DNA from: Viscum album
Lineage: Eukaryota; Streptophyta; Magnoliopsida; Santalales; Viscaceae
Direction: 5' to 3'
NCBI GenBank assembly: GCA_963277665.1
Contig: OY728130.1
Location: 1,368,638,393-1,368,702,392 of the forward strand
Length of the DNA stretch: 64,000 bases
The translations under genes were made by a program, and so were the position numbers. Numbering within the stretch: position 1 is the first letter of the stretch; every line of letters begins with the position of its first letter. Shown here in pieces: positions 34,776-46,680 of the stretch. A model generated the notes under the pieces. That model did not search any database and was not told the DNA's origin. It saw only the letters and a list, made by a program, of their open reading frames with translations.

Positions 34776-35160
34776 GTGCAGAGTTTTCTGGGGCTGGCTA
34801 GATACTACAGACGCTTCATTCAGAACTTTTCGTGCTTATCATCTCCACTGACGAGTCTGACTAAGATGGTTGCAAAGTTCTTGTGGACAAATTCTTGTGA
34901 ATCAACCCTTCAGGATCTGAAGAGGAGGTTGACTTCAGCACCGATAATAGTCTTTCCAGAGCCAGGCAAGAGCTATACCGTGTATTGTGATGCTTCAGGT
35001 ATCAGCCTTGGAGCTTTGATTATGCAAGGGGAATGAGTACCTACGGTCCTTTGATTTTGAGATTGCGTATATGCCTGGGAAAAGCAACGTAGTGGCTGAT
35101 GCACTAAGAAAGAGGGCTCAGATACATGCAGTTCAGGAGGCTAATAGTGAGTGGTAGCTT
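34776..35160 (+). pseudogene. RNase H of E with internal deletion
   Basis: The open frame 34776-35036 has FLGLARYYRRFIQNFS, LT.SAPIIVFPEPGK and YTVYCDASGISLGALIMQ, which includes the first catalytic Asp. It then breaks at about 35033-35050 and resumes, in another frame, at FDFEIAYMPGKSNVVADAL. The middle of RNase H, including the family YPTHDLEL and TDH.SL blocks, is missing. Compared with F, roughly 280 bases are gone. RNase H could not function. Confidence 0.85.
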
Positions 35161-36240
35161 ATGGCTCTATTCTCTGAAATGAATTTGGAGTTTCACGATA
35201 GACAGGGAAAGATTTCTTTTCTTCTGTATCTATAACCTCTAACCTTCTTGATCGAGTACAAATGAGGAAGCTATTATATTCTGAAGGCCTAGTCTTATGG
35301 GAGAGCGTGTCATGAGAGGACAATATTCCTGGATGGACCATAGGTGAGGATGAGATCTTGCATTTCTAGGGGTGCATATGGGTGACAACAGACATACATG
35401 AGGAGATGATGCAGGACTTTAATTCCGCAGTTTGGGCAGTTCTTCTTGGAATCACCCAGATGTATCGTGATCTAAACTGTCAGTATTTGTGGCCAGGTAT
35501 GAAGAGGGACATTGCTGGTTTCATCATGAGGTGTTCCACCTATCAGCAGGTAAAGGTGAAGCATTAGTGACCGGCAAGGCTTTTACAACAGTTACCAATT
35601 CCCGAGTGGAAGTGTAATGACGTCATGATGGATTTCGTGACAGGTTTACCAAGGTCACCTCAAGGGAATGATGTAGTTTGGGTTGTCATTGATAGACTCA
35701 CAAAGGTTGCTCACTTTTTGTTGATCAAGGAGACCTTCAGTGTTAATGAGCTGGGACTGTTGTACATCCATGAGATTGTACATCTTCATAGAGTTCCACA
35801 CTCCATCATTCCAGATAGGGATTCACATTTTACTTATCTGGTCTAGAAGGGGCATTAAAAGGCTTTGGGAATACATGTAATTTTGAGTACAACTTACCAT
35901 CCCCAGACAGATGGCCAGTCTGAGCATACGATTCAGGTGTTTGAGTATATGCTCTGAGCATGCATTGTGGATTTTGGAGGTTCTTGGGATAAGAATATAC
36001 CTCTTGTGTAGTTTCCCTACAACCATAGTTTTCAAGAAACTATTCAGATGGTACCCTATGAGGATTTGTACGGTAGGCCATGCCGATCACCCTTATGTTG
36101 GCTAGAGGTAGGAGAGGCAGCTTTGCTAGGACCTCCTCTTTTCCAAGAGACCATAGAGAAGATAGAGGTGATTCTAAAGCCGATGGATATTGCACAGTCT
36201 CGAAATATGTCTTATGTTGATCAGTGGAGATGACCTCTGG
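35161..36240 (+). pseudogene. Integrase zinc finger and core remnant of E
   Basis: The N-terminal finger region reads KMYRDL-like QMYRDLNCQYLWPGMKRDIA (35458-35520) and RCSTYQQVKVKH; its first His positions and a Cys are changed. The core (35600-36060) has PEWKCNDVMMDFVTGLP, VVWVVIDRLTKVAHFL, SIIPDRDSHF and YHPQTDGQSEHTIQ, so the catalytic Asp, Asp and Glu are all still encoded. MVPYEDLYGRPCRSPLCW follows. A few TAG/TGA codons interrupt it. Confidence 0.9.
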
Positions 36241-36692
36241 AGTTCGAGGCCGGGGATCGGGTTTTCCTGCGTGTCACACTGAGGTTGGGACACAAGAGCA
36301 TTAGGAGACTGGGTAATCTTTCACCGAGGTACATTGGGTTGTTTGAGGTGTTAGAGAGAGTTGGTCTGGTTGCATATTGGTTGTAGTTACCTCAGAGGTA
36401 CCGGGATATGCATGATTTTATTCACGTTTCTCTGCTCCGACATTACTTTTTAGACCCATCTCATGTATTCCAACCCGAGGAGGTTGAGTTTGAGGTGGAT
36501 GCATCCTTTGAGGAGCATCCTATCTGGATTATTGATTGCAGTATGAAGGTTCTCAGTGGATGGTCTGTTCCTCTAGTACGAGTGCTTTGGCAGCACAGGT
36601 GAGTACAAGAGGAGACTTGGGATAAGGAGGCAGACATACGATCACAGTGGCTGGAGCTGTTCGGGGTTTCTTCTTCTACGCAACACTAGGGA
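36241..36692 (+). pseudogene. Integrase C-terminus and chromodomain-like tail of E
   Basis: It starts LEFEAGDRVFLRVT...LSPRYIGLFEVLERVG (GPY/F module), then DMHDFIHVSLLRHY. The end has IIDCSMKVL, then SVPLVRVLWQHR, then EETWDKEADIRSQW, the chromodomain-like module of Tekay/Del integrases. The terminal stop is TAG at about 36688-36690. One Gly or Trp codon has become TGA within the module. Confidence 0.88.
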
Positions 36693-36709
36693 AATTCGGG
36701 GAAAAATTT

Positions 36710-36726
36710 CTTTAAGGGGGGAAGTT
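36710..36726 (+). promoter_or_regulatory. Polypurine tract of E
   Basis: TTTAAGGGGGGAAGTT directly before TGTAAGAACCC. Confidence 0.88.
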
Positions 36727-38700
36727 TGTAAGAACCCAAATCTTTTTTTAGGTATGTTTTTCCTTTTCTGGTCATTTTTGAGAAAAAGAGGAAATTCTAG
36801 AAATTTTTTATGTACACGTTGTGTACTTTATGAGTACACGCCATGTACTTCTTTGCCGTAGGAGTCCGTGTGCTAGCCGTGTAGTAGCCACACACATGGT
36901 CGTGTGGGAGGGACTTGGAGGCTGCTTAAAGAGGAGTACTGAAATGGCTAGTACATGCCGTGTACTTCAAAAATATACTCCGTGTACTTTCATTTTTTCA
37001 TTAAACACACTGGGGCCACGTCTATTCCCCAGAACTCTCTTCTTTTAGGTCTCGTTTGACCAAGATCTTCGTACGGTTGTAGATCTTCGACAAACCCCTA
37101 AGCGTGTGTCCGTCCTCCGAATTGAACACCTTTTGTTGCATTAGAATCACATCGGTGTGTTCTCTCTTCTCCTAAAGCACCATCTTCTGATTTCTCTTCT
37201 CTTGTGAGATATATTGGGTTGAAATTTTTAGATTTTTTATAGATATTCAACATTCTCAGAAGATTGAAGCTTCGAGGCTCACTTATATCGATCTCTTAAT
37301 GTTGAGGTAGGTGGTTTGTGCCTTTCTGTTGAAAAACCTTGAGTTTTATGTGCAAAATTTTCTAATACCCATGAACTGGGTATTGTATGTTTACCACTTC
37401 CGCACTATTGTTTTCCTTCTTTGATTATATGTTTGAGTAGATGATAATTGTTTGAGAATAAGGTGAATTGTAGTGCTTGGTTTTGTTTCCCATGCATGTT
37501 TTTCCTGTTTTGACTTTTGGGTCTAGTTTACCTATTAGACAGTTGTTTACTTTCCCATGCCTAGTATTATAGGATAGTTTGACTGTTGTTCTATTATGTT
37601 GTTATGTTGTATAATTCTATCCAAGTAGTTCTTGAGGTTTACCTTGGCCGATACGCGCTTCTACACTTTCTTGACTTACACAGGGCCATGAGAACCTAGT
37701 GTATAGACCATAGGGAGAAAGGACGTTAAGAGATTCTCCAGAGTGTATTTATAGTTTTACGATGCGGATCCATAGGGGGAATTGACATTGAGTGCTTCCT
37801 TACAGTGTCTGTAGTTCCTTGACATGGGCCACAAAAGGAATGTGATGTAAGTACTTCCCTAGAGAATCTCTAGTTACGATACGAGACTATAGGGGGAATT
37901 GACGATGAGTGCTTTCTTAGAGAGTCTATGCTTATGCTCAACCAGAGGGGTTAGACTGATTGTACTACCTAGAGGGTTTCTTGTACTTATTAGGTAGGAC
38001 CTGAGGGGTTAGACAGAGTGTGATTCCGAGAGGGTTACCTGTTGTGTTTATCTGTTTGTTTAGTTGTCGCTTGATATTGAAACTGTGGATTTTTTACTAT
38101 TGAGTACCATACTATTTACTATTTCCTGTACTTTTACCTACCAAATACTCATTGCCTATTAGGAACAGAGCTCATGGTGGTACATACTCGGATTAGTCTC
38201 ACACCCTATTTGGCTTATACTTTTGGGCCCAAACAGATTATATTGTCGCAGGTATAGACAAGGACAAGCACCATTCTACTTCAGGTACTTGACATGTTGT
38301 GGAGCTGGAGAGAAGGGGACTAATCATAGGGTTGCGATGTTGAGGAGTTGATTACTATTTTTCTTTTGTACATGTTTTAGTACTATATTTCATCATTGTG
38401 CTTTGTTTCGCTATTTTCTTAGACATATATATCATGCATCATTATATATATGTTATCCAGTTTATTCTATCATTTTTCTACTGTTTATTTTTGGTATGAT
38501 ATTATTACTTCTTCTGCTCTTGTATATATTGTTTACTTCCATTGTGTACTCTTCCAATGAGGTTATAGTTTCTCCACTATCACACCCAAGTCCCTCACTG
38601 CTAGTCGTCAGCCTCTGGCGTTCGGGGAAATGCACTTGAGGCCATGTGACCAACCGGGTATGGGGTGCCTCTGGGTGGATTCTGAAACTGGGGCGTTACA
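36727..38700 (+). repeat. 3' LTR of E (1974 bp)
   Basis: Direct repeat of the 5' LTR, TGTAAGAACCC to GGGGCGTTACA. It keeps the palindrome cluster (36810-36990), donor-like site (37307) and tandem block (about 37705-38045). ORFs 36821-37048, 38403-38639 and 38462-38653 are the LTR equivalents of those in the 5' copy. Confidence 0.93.
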
Positions 38701-38705
38701 TATAT
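38701..38705. repeat. Right target-site duplication of E (TATAT)
   Basis: Equals 28823-28827. The LTR of D resumes after it. Confidence 0.78.
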
Positions 38706-39558
38706 ATTATATATTAATAAATATTAATTTACATTCATACAAATATTATTAATTCACATAGAGATAATATAAAATCTTTGTTTTCTTGAAAACCAAACTT
38801 CTTGAAAACCTTCCCTTTCATCAAATTTGTGGGGTTTGATTTTAAATTTATTTTTTTACAATTTTATAAAATTTACTTACAAAAATTAAATTCATTTTTT
38901 AAAAAATAATTTCAAATTATATTATAGTGAAATTTTGATATTTTTTGGGAAAGACTATTTATTTTTTGATGAATAGTATGAAGTACAGAACTTTAAATGA
39001 AAAATTTACATTTATGTTAAAATAAATATAAAGTAAAATTATAATTAAATTTTTTTCATATTAAAATTAGTTCAATTATATATATATTAAAATAGTTTAG
39101 GTAATACAAATTAATTTAATAATGAAATTGGATTTAAAATCTTTGTATATATTTGAATATTTTCTCTTTGAAAACCCGCTTTCTCGTCATGTGTCCATGA
39201 TTAATTTCAAATTATTTTTCCACTTCAATGAATAGAATTTGAAAAAATCGTTTTAATATTTGTTATAATAATAATTTTTATTTTTTAATAAGTTTAAATT
39301 AAATTTTTTACTAAAATTAATAGTGAAAATAGTAAAATTTAATTACAACAGTTAATGTAAAAATGAGTTTATAGGGGGTTAAACTAACCAGATAATTGTT
39401 AAAATGACCTATAAAATTTCCTAAAAAAATTATGGATTTATTTAGATCATTAAACCTCTATTCCTAGATAATGGACTATTTTGGACCCTTGAGACTTATG
39501 AAAAATATGGGTGTGCTTATTTCTTTTCAAAAATACCAGGTCTGTCCTCTCCCCCTCT

Positions 39559-39565
39559 TATAAAA
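39559..39565 (+). promoter_or_regulatory. TATA box of the LTR of D
   Basis: TATAAAA in CCCCCTCTTATAAAAGGCC, followed by CT-rich sequence and CTTCACACC, as in B. Confidence 0.75.
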
Positions 39566-39903
39566 GGCCACCCACTCTTCTCTCTTCTTCACACCATCAA
39601 ACATTTTTGGTTAGTCATATACCTACCCAAATCACTCAAAATACACTCTTATCATCCAAAAATACTTTTTTTGACCTATATATAACCTAGGAAGGATTTT
39701 AGTGCTATCCTAAAGAGGATACAAGAAGAAGAGGTAACATTCATCAATGAGTGTTTTTGTTTTATTTATTCATATGAATCCTTAAATGATAATTATAACA
39801 TAACGATAAAATCAAAACATTATCTTAAATATAATTAGATATTTTTATGTAAAGGTAATTACCTGAAAACATATCCACTTCCATCAAAAGGGTTATGAAA
39901 TCA

Positions 39904-40315
39904 TCGTTCATGTGTAAGGCAAACTACCACGTCATGAACTGATGCCATTCGTTTTCCAATTACAACCTATTAAGGATGGTTATAATGATTTATTTATTTT
40001 TTATATATAATATTTATGATAATATTATTCTTCTCTAATTATTATATCATACATACCTTCATTCTTTCCAATTTTTGGGAATATGATAATGTCGCTCATG
40101 TGTACGCCAGACAACAGCCTCATGAAGTGATGTGATTTGTTCATGCTTTACATGGATGATAATAAAGATTATATTAATAAAAATATATAATATGTATGAA
40201 ATAATTAATATTTTCTAATTTTATTATAAAATATATATTTATTTCTTTAAATATGTCGAGAAAATGGAAACAACATTCATTCGTACGTACAACCTACTAT
40301 CTCCATGAACCATGT
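39904..40315 (+). repeat. Three degenerate hairpin modules in the LTR of D
   Basis: Copies near 39904 (CGTTCATGTGTAAGGC..ACTACCACGTCATGAA), 40092 (CGCTCATGTGTACG..CAGCCTCATGAAGTGATG) and 40277 (CATTCGTACGTAC..CTACTATCTCCATGAA) correspond to the two modules of B and are spaced about 185 bp apart. Confidence 0.55.
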
Positions 40316-42628
40316 ATTTAATTTTCTATCCCTATCATTTATAAATTCATATAAATACATATGTAATGAATATATATTATATTTATATAATGATAAAAAT
40401 TATTTATATTATGGAACCATGATCATAGTAAGAAGAAAAAAATAAAAAATCAATACATATATGAAAAACAAAGCGGTTATGACTTGAAACATGACTTTAA
40501 AATAGAATTGTTAATAAATAGGTAATAAAATAAAATAAGTAAATAATATATGGTATGATATATATAATTATAGTTCATTAATATATTTATAATTTCATTA
40601 TATTTTCTTATACAGGAGGTTAAAACGTGTGTTAAGGAATTCAGGACATAAAATAATGGATTTTCGTCTTACTTTTATTTTCAATAAGACAAATTTCATA
40701 TAAGTCACATGATACTTTTAAGTGGTTTATATAATTCCTAGGAATGCATATTATGAAGATTATAATAAACATTATTGGTATTTATATATCCATTTTAGGA
40801 TCCCTATTTCATGGGGTTTATGGTTCAATAATTACCAAATTAGTAAGGGATTATTGCCTCAATTTTCTTTATTTGAGTCTTTTGTTATGTTATGAACCAA
40901 TATTATTTCATGAGGTTTATATACAACCAATTTGACATCTAATATAAAGAATTTATTTAACCTCATGATATTTTATGTTCCATTTTTTTTTATTCTTTCT
41001 TTGGGACTATGATTCAATGATATAAAAGTGGTAATGATTTTATGTTATAATCTCATCATTTATCATGATAGTTTAAGATTACGTTTATAATAATAAAATA
41101 TTATTATCCATAACTCAAGAAAATAATTAATTTTATTATCTTCTATTTATGTCATGAGAATACTTCTTCCCCTTCATTTACCTCTCTTTATATACTCATG
41201 AGTTCAAAAATAATTTTTTTAAGAAAAATAATCTTCTCAGTCAAAAAAAATTTATCCTTCCGAAACCATGTTTTTTAAAAATAGGTTCAATTTTTTTATC
41301 ATTATTAAAATGATTTATAAAAGAATATTTTACCAGTATTTTGAATTTTTAAAATTTTTTTAAAGGAAGGTTTATGTCATTTTCCAAACAATACCCGTTT
41401 TTATTTTATCATAATTTTTAAAAGAATCTCTATTTTTTAACATGAACAATAAAAATAGTTTTTGACACTATCATAACTACTCAAGGAATTCAAAATTACC
41501 TTACATGTTTTCAAATCTCATTTCAAAGATAATTTTTTCCTTAATATCATTATAATTTTTCTAAAGTATTTCAAAGATAAAAGATTTTTCTAAAAAATTT
41601 ATGTTTTAAAAAGTGTTTTTAATGTGGATAGGATATTTACCACATGAAATGTTTTTATTAATTTTTAAAGATTCATTTATATGTTTTAAATATAATTTTA
41701 AATGAAAATAATTTATCAAATGTTTTATGTTTTAAAACATTATTGTTTAAAAAATGTTATCTTTCTCAAGAAACATTCAGAGTGATTTATCTTTAAAAAT
41801 CTTTATCCATATAAGATAACATACATTGAAAAAACATATGAATCTATAGGGATATGAACAAAAAATAACATTCTTATTCTCTATCTTGGAATGGTTTATG
41901 TTTAAAATGGCATGATGTTTTTAAAACTCGTAACTCTTCCATATGTTATACCATGATTAACTCGTTTTGAAACCCAATCTTTCTCCAATATTCATGCAAT
42001 GTTGAAATAATGAAATGATTATAAAATATATATCCTTTCTATAGGATATGATATGATGAAATGTTTATGAAGATTATTTTATTTCATGGGTTAGGATGTG
42101 ATGATATTTTTTGATATTGTGGAACACATATGTATAATTTCCATTATGTGATGGGTGGGACAAATATCTCCCTCCAATTAATTATGTAAATATTTATATC
42201 TCATAATATAGAAAAGAATCTGATGGTGAGTGGAACCAGTTCCAAAAGTGACTTTATCTATTATGATTGTCTTGGGAGTGAACGGTGACAACTATAATAG
42301 TTTTGGTAGTGAACAAATTCCACATAGATTTCCATGGAAATGATACTTGACTAATATTGAAATGATTTTCTATGATTATCTGTATTCTAATAATATATTT
42401 CTTATGCCTATGTTATTCTCTCATGTCACATGTTCTTTTATTCTCATATAATTTATTTATTATGAACTTTTAATCATTATTCCATGATTAAAGATTATGA
42501 TCTTTGATATGCCAATGATTTTTTATAAATTTTTTTGGCTCAAATTCTTATACCCTCTAGATCATGTTATACATATACATATATATATATATATATTTTT
42601 TTTTATTATTATTGAGCATCTAATCTCA

Positions 42629-42633
42629 CCCTT
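42629..42633. repeat. Left target-site duplication of F (CCCTT)
   Basis: CCCTT directly before the LTR start TTTAACGAG, repeated at 63777-63781. Together they restore a CTCACCCTTTATTAT-like junction in the LTR of D, comparable to CTCACCCCTTTC in B. Confidence 0.75.
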
Positions 42634-45360
42634 TTTAACGAGTTTAATTTTTCATGTATTATTTTTGGATATTATATGTATTATTTTTGAGACTAGACAC
42701 TAAGACATCATGCAATTCTGAAGCCCAAAATAAAATTTTAAAATATATTAAATATATGAAATAACACTAATGAGGTGTTTTCCATGAAAAAGTGAAATAA
42801 CTCATGAATAGTGACTCAAATCAGAAATCAAAGGGAACCATTGAGTTTAGAGTGTAGGTATTAACCTAGGTGTGGAATAATATTTGCAGCGTGGGTAATT
42901 TGTGTAAAAGTCACAGTGGGCATAAATAAAAAATAAAAAAAATTGTTTATTTGTTTTGTTTATTTTAATACATGGATTTATTTCTCCTATAAGTATACAA
43001 TTATAGGATTTCCTCGAGGTTGTCCAGTCAACCCATGGAGATTTAAACAATCGTTGGATAGATTTCTTAGTGAATAACAACGGATCAAGGCCATGTCATT
43101 GATCGTTGCACCAATGAAGTTCATGGATCTCATAAATGATAATAAAAAAATTATTCTCCATCAATGGTTAATCCCAAATCTAGATAGGATGTTTGATTTT
43201 TTGTTTTGAATCCCATTAATTATTCTCAGATGATCACAAATCAATTCAACATATAGAATTGATACAAAAATCGTCTGTATAATTAAATTGATGGAATTTT
43301 ATATTATTCATTGAGATTATTTTTCCCTATTCATTTATATTCTTATATGAAAATGAATTGAGGCCAAAAAATGACTGGGGTTTATTCCTTAAGATTTGTG
43401 GCTTATGGATTTCATCCATATATTTTTGTTCGATCTTCATTGGTATTTCTTTTGGCCAATAGTTTGATCAATTCCTGATTTTTGATCACTATGCAGTCAT
43501 TCTTTGGAGAAACATATTAAAACTGCGGTTATGGTACATAATTGTAGTTGTGGTTTATGAATCAATGATGATGGTGGATGGATTGACAAAGAAAGATACT
43601 TAATTGTGTGTTATTTGTTTTTCCAAAGTGTGCATAATGAAACTATGGATAGTGTGGATGGTTGATTCATGAGAATATTCAATGCCCAGATCTATGATCT
43701 ATAGTTATTTGAGGCTTTCCCAACCCAAGAACTATATTTTATAATGAAAGAGGTGCCTCTGGTGATGTGTCAGATGACGTAGAAGAGAAATAGGGTTTCT
43801 AAAAAATCCCATGCAACACGAATAGTATTTTGAGATTGCATGCCATGTTGGGCCCTCTCAACGGCATCTAGGGTTTAGGATTATTTTATGTATCACACAC
43901 ATTGTGAATCGGTCATAGGCCACATGAACCCTTTTTTATGGCTTGTAATATACCTTATAAAGTACATAGACACATGAAGTAGTATATAGCCTGTGTCACA
44001 CCGTGTACTCGAAAAATCTCACTTATACAAGGGTTGGTACATGGACATACTTAAGTACAAGGACATGGCCCGTGGAAGAAAAATTGGTTTTAGTAAATCT
44101 ATATATATCATTTACCCTTCTTATATTCCATGTTTTTAGATAGTCACGTGTTGTGTGAGGCTTTTCCATATGGGTAGACATGGGGATATCTAGACACACC
44201 ATGTACCCCTAGTACACACCACGTACCTACATCAAGATTGTTTGTAGCTCTTCATTTCCTTATTTTGGACCAGTCTTGGTTGAGTGTGTTCCCATGGTCC
44301 ATTCCCTCAAGGTTATAGTGAGGCATTACATCCACATAAAAGGATTTTTATCCCCTAGAGAGGCTGAGTCTTAGATAGAGTTATAGTGTCCTTTTGGGAG
44401 AATGGAGTGCAATCGTCTATCATTTTTTACCTATGTGGGGTTTTTGGAATTATTGTTCCTCCTAGAGTAGGGCATAGATCCTCCTTTTAAAAAAATATGT
44501 ATCAGTAGGGTTTGGGGTATCATTGGCATACAATCACTTATGTAGCGGGTTGATCCAAATTAGGTTTTTGGTATCCCACAAAAGTTCTTGTTGTGACCCC
44601 CTATCTGAGTATCAGGGTCTTCTTAGACTAGTGATTTTTCATGGGTGGGGCCAAATGATCTAGAACTCTTCATCTAGTGTCTATGATGACAGCATGGCAT
44701 GTAGAGTGGGTTCCTCAAAAATAATAATTGCTTTGAACAGAATCTTATGGATAGAAGTTGGTTAAATATTCTGGGTTTCATGATGTTATTATAGAGTATA
44801 TCTAGTTGTTTCTATTATTCATTGACTGTGATATCTTTTTTTGGTTTGTATATACTTGTTTCTTCATGTTTAGTGTTTTCAAAGTGTCTTATTGGGAATT
44901 TTTATACTCAAACATGCATGGACTTTTACCACATGTGTCATGCCTTATGTAGAATATGACCCATTGATAGTGTCCTGGTAGGATATGGAGTGGGTAGAGT
45001 GTAGACGGTTCTTGAAAGATAGTGGTTTTTATCAGGAGCTTGAATTTGACTTCATTCCACACCCTTGAAGCTTCTTGGACTCTCTATTGTCAATGGTTTG
45101 GATTTTGGTTGGCCCCTTTCCACATTCAATACTTTAATTTTGTACCATGTTATAGGATCTTATATGTAGTCATGCATTGGTTTCAATGGTTTTACTTTTC
45201 AACATATGTGGGATTGGAGTTGTGCGTGTGTGTAGGTACATTAATATAATAACTCCCATATGAGGGCTATGCATATTTGGCATTTGTCTGTATCCCCTGG
45301 CCTGTTAGAGGTGGGATTGGGGTAGTCATGAATCATACCATAGATAGTAGGGTTTTGACA
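42634..45360 (+). repeat. 5' LTR of F (about 2.73 kb)
   Basis: Repeated at 61032-63776; for example GGATATTATAT, GACCCCCTATYTGAGTATCA and GGGGTAGTCATGAATCA occur in both in order. It starts TTTAA (decayed TGTAA) and ends TTTTGACA before the PBS. It contains ACACACCATGTAC-type palindromes at 43890-44225. ORFs 42847-43080, 45022-45249 and 45277-45480 have no known product. Confidence 0.85.
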
Positions 45361-45363
45361 GAG

Positions 45364-45375
45364 TGTTATCATAGA
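45364..45375 (+). promoter_or_regulatory. Primer-binding site of F
   Basis: TGTTATCATAGA, three bases after the LTR end, as in E. Three changes from TGGTATCAGAGC. Confidence 0.65.
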
Positions 45376-45663
45376 ATTAGGTTCAACCTTAATACCAAAC
45401 GTGTGGAGATTGGTTTGGGTATTTTTTTTAGTGTTTCATGGTTAACTTTCATGCCATGGAATCCAGTGTTGGTGTACTAGTTGATGTATCCATACAACAG
45501 GAATCTAATCCCCTTCTTTTTGACCCAGTACATATCAAAAATGACTGAAGGTAAAATTTTCGGTATATTTATCATATAGAAATGGTTTGTGTTTTCCATT
45601 TCCTTCTTGAGTCGGATTCACAGATGCACTCTTTTGACCACGGTAATATTTTTTTATTTTAGG
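45376..45663 (+). other. Short leader of F ending in an acceptor-like site
   Basis: No gene is seen. It ends CGGTAATATTTTTTTATTTTAG|G before the ATG at 45664, with a 12-base pyrimidine-rich run: the best acceptor-like site in the window (AG at 45661-45662). Confidence 0.55.
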
Positions 45664-46680
45664 ATGCCTCCATGAAAACAACCATCAATGATTACACTAC
45701 ATTCTCATGATAATGATTGGCCTAGTGATGAGGCATTGGTACATGGTCATGTAATGGAGATAGCACCTCTGGGTAGTTTACCAAAAATACCACAACCCAT
45801 TGATAAGTAGCTAGTGTTGGTAGTACCAGATAAGAATTCATGCACGTTTAGTGTGTTTCATGTGTTTCAGAGGAAGTGAACTCCTAGATTCCAAGGTAAT
45901 ATAGACTCCCAGGTGGTTGAGGGAAGTCTGGAGGCATTCAATCATGTTTTCCACCTTGTGAGGATGCTTGCAAATCAGAAGGGAGCCCCCATAAAGATTC
46001 TTCTTCAGGGATATTTTAGGCGAAGAATTAGCTTAGTGACTCAGTAACATGATGAGATATCTATCTCCTAGTTATATTTCGATCATCTCCTCTGAGTGGA
46101 GTTCTATCCACCCACGTTTTGATTAGTACGCATATAAGAGATTCTATATTTATAGCATGTCATTTTTACCATGGTAGAGATTTCAGAGAGGTTTACTAAT
46201 CTCTCACATTACTCCCTAGATATCATTTGAGATCTATTATTTAGATCATGAAACATTGAGTATGGATTATTATTGGACATCAGGGCTTTAGTGGTATCCA
46301 TTTAAATTCCCACATATACTGGGGTTTTTAAAGAGCCTTGATGGTAAAGATATTTCTTCTAGATAAGGCACCGAAAGTGGGTGATAATTGTGGGAACCCA
46401 AAAGATGAGACCTCAAAAGCACATAGTCATTGATAGTCACATGGATTGAAGAATGTTATACACTAAAAGACTAAATTCTAGGACACAGTTTCAGCGTTGC
46501 AGGGATCTCAGGATGGCTCAAATCAGTTATGGGAGAGGTGATGTTTTTCCTATGATGGTTGGGGAAATATCACTTTGGATTGTCCCACCAATCGTACATC
46601 TAATCATGATATTTTTGATGGGACACCTTGATATTGGTATAGGTAGGATCATGGTGGTATGTAGGGAGAATTAAAGGTGA
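45664..46680 (+). pseudogene. gag remnant of F, cut by G
   Basis: The ATG at 45664 starts MPP and then TGA, aligning with MPPRR of E (CGA changed to TGA). The capsid start reads FHVFQRK.TPRFQGN, then SLEAFNHVFHLVRML and GAPIKILLQGYFRR, matching the E block PPTFLGDG..DSWIESMLMIFE. Later parts carry many stops; a knuckle-like region lies near 46370-46430 without intact Cys pairs. The open piece 46453-46674 is probably the gag-protease linker. G is inserted at 46681. Confidence 0.72.

Larger units (their letters stand above)
28828..38700 (+). mobile_element. Element E: complete but dead Tekay/Del-type chromovirus
   Basis: LTRs of 1976 and 1974 bp, PBS, long leader, gag, protease, RT, truncated RNase H, integrase, chromodomain-like tail and polypurine tract are in canonical order on the plus strand. 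Pol motifs are the best preserved of the plus-strand elements: protease loop, FVDD and all three integrase catalytic residues remain. Stops, frameshifts and an RNase H deletion make it inactive. By eye its LTRs differ at more than one base in ten, so it is an old insertion into the LTR of D. Confidence 0.93.
27982..42633 (+). mobile_element. Element D: long LTR, split by element E
   Basis: It starts TGTAGCACCCTG at 27982, runs to 28827, resumes at 38706 after E, continues to 42633, and resumes again after F at 63782. Visible LTR length is therefore above 4.8 kb. It has the same plan as the LTR of B: TATA box (39559), GAAGAG|GTAACA, hairpin modules, TATACAGGAGG (about 40612), a GTGGGAC..ATATCTC block (about 42150) and a CTCACCC region (42624). 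No internal domain is in the window. ORFs 40744-40935 and 42497-42703 lie in LTR sequence without a known product. Confidence 0.75.

Noticed and set aside
44568..44580. TTGGTATC at 44568 (and 62974) as the PBS of F
   Set aside because: It is present in both LTR copies, so it lies inside the LTR. The real PBS follows the LTR end at 45360.
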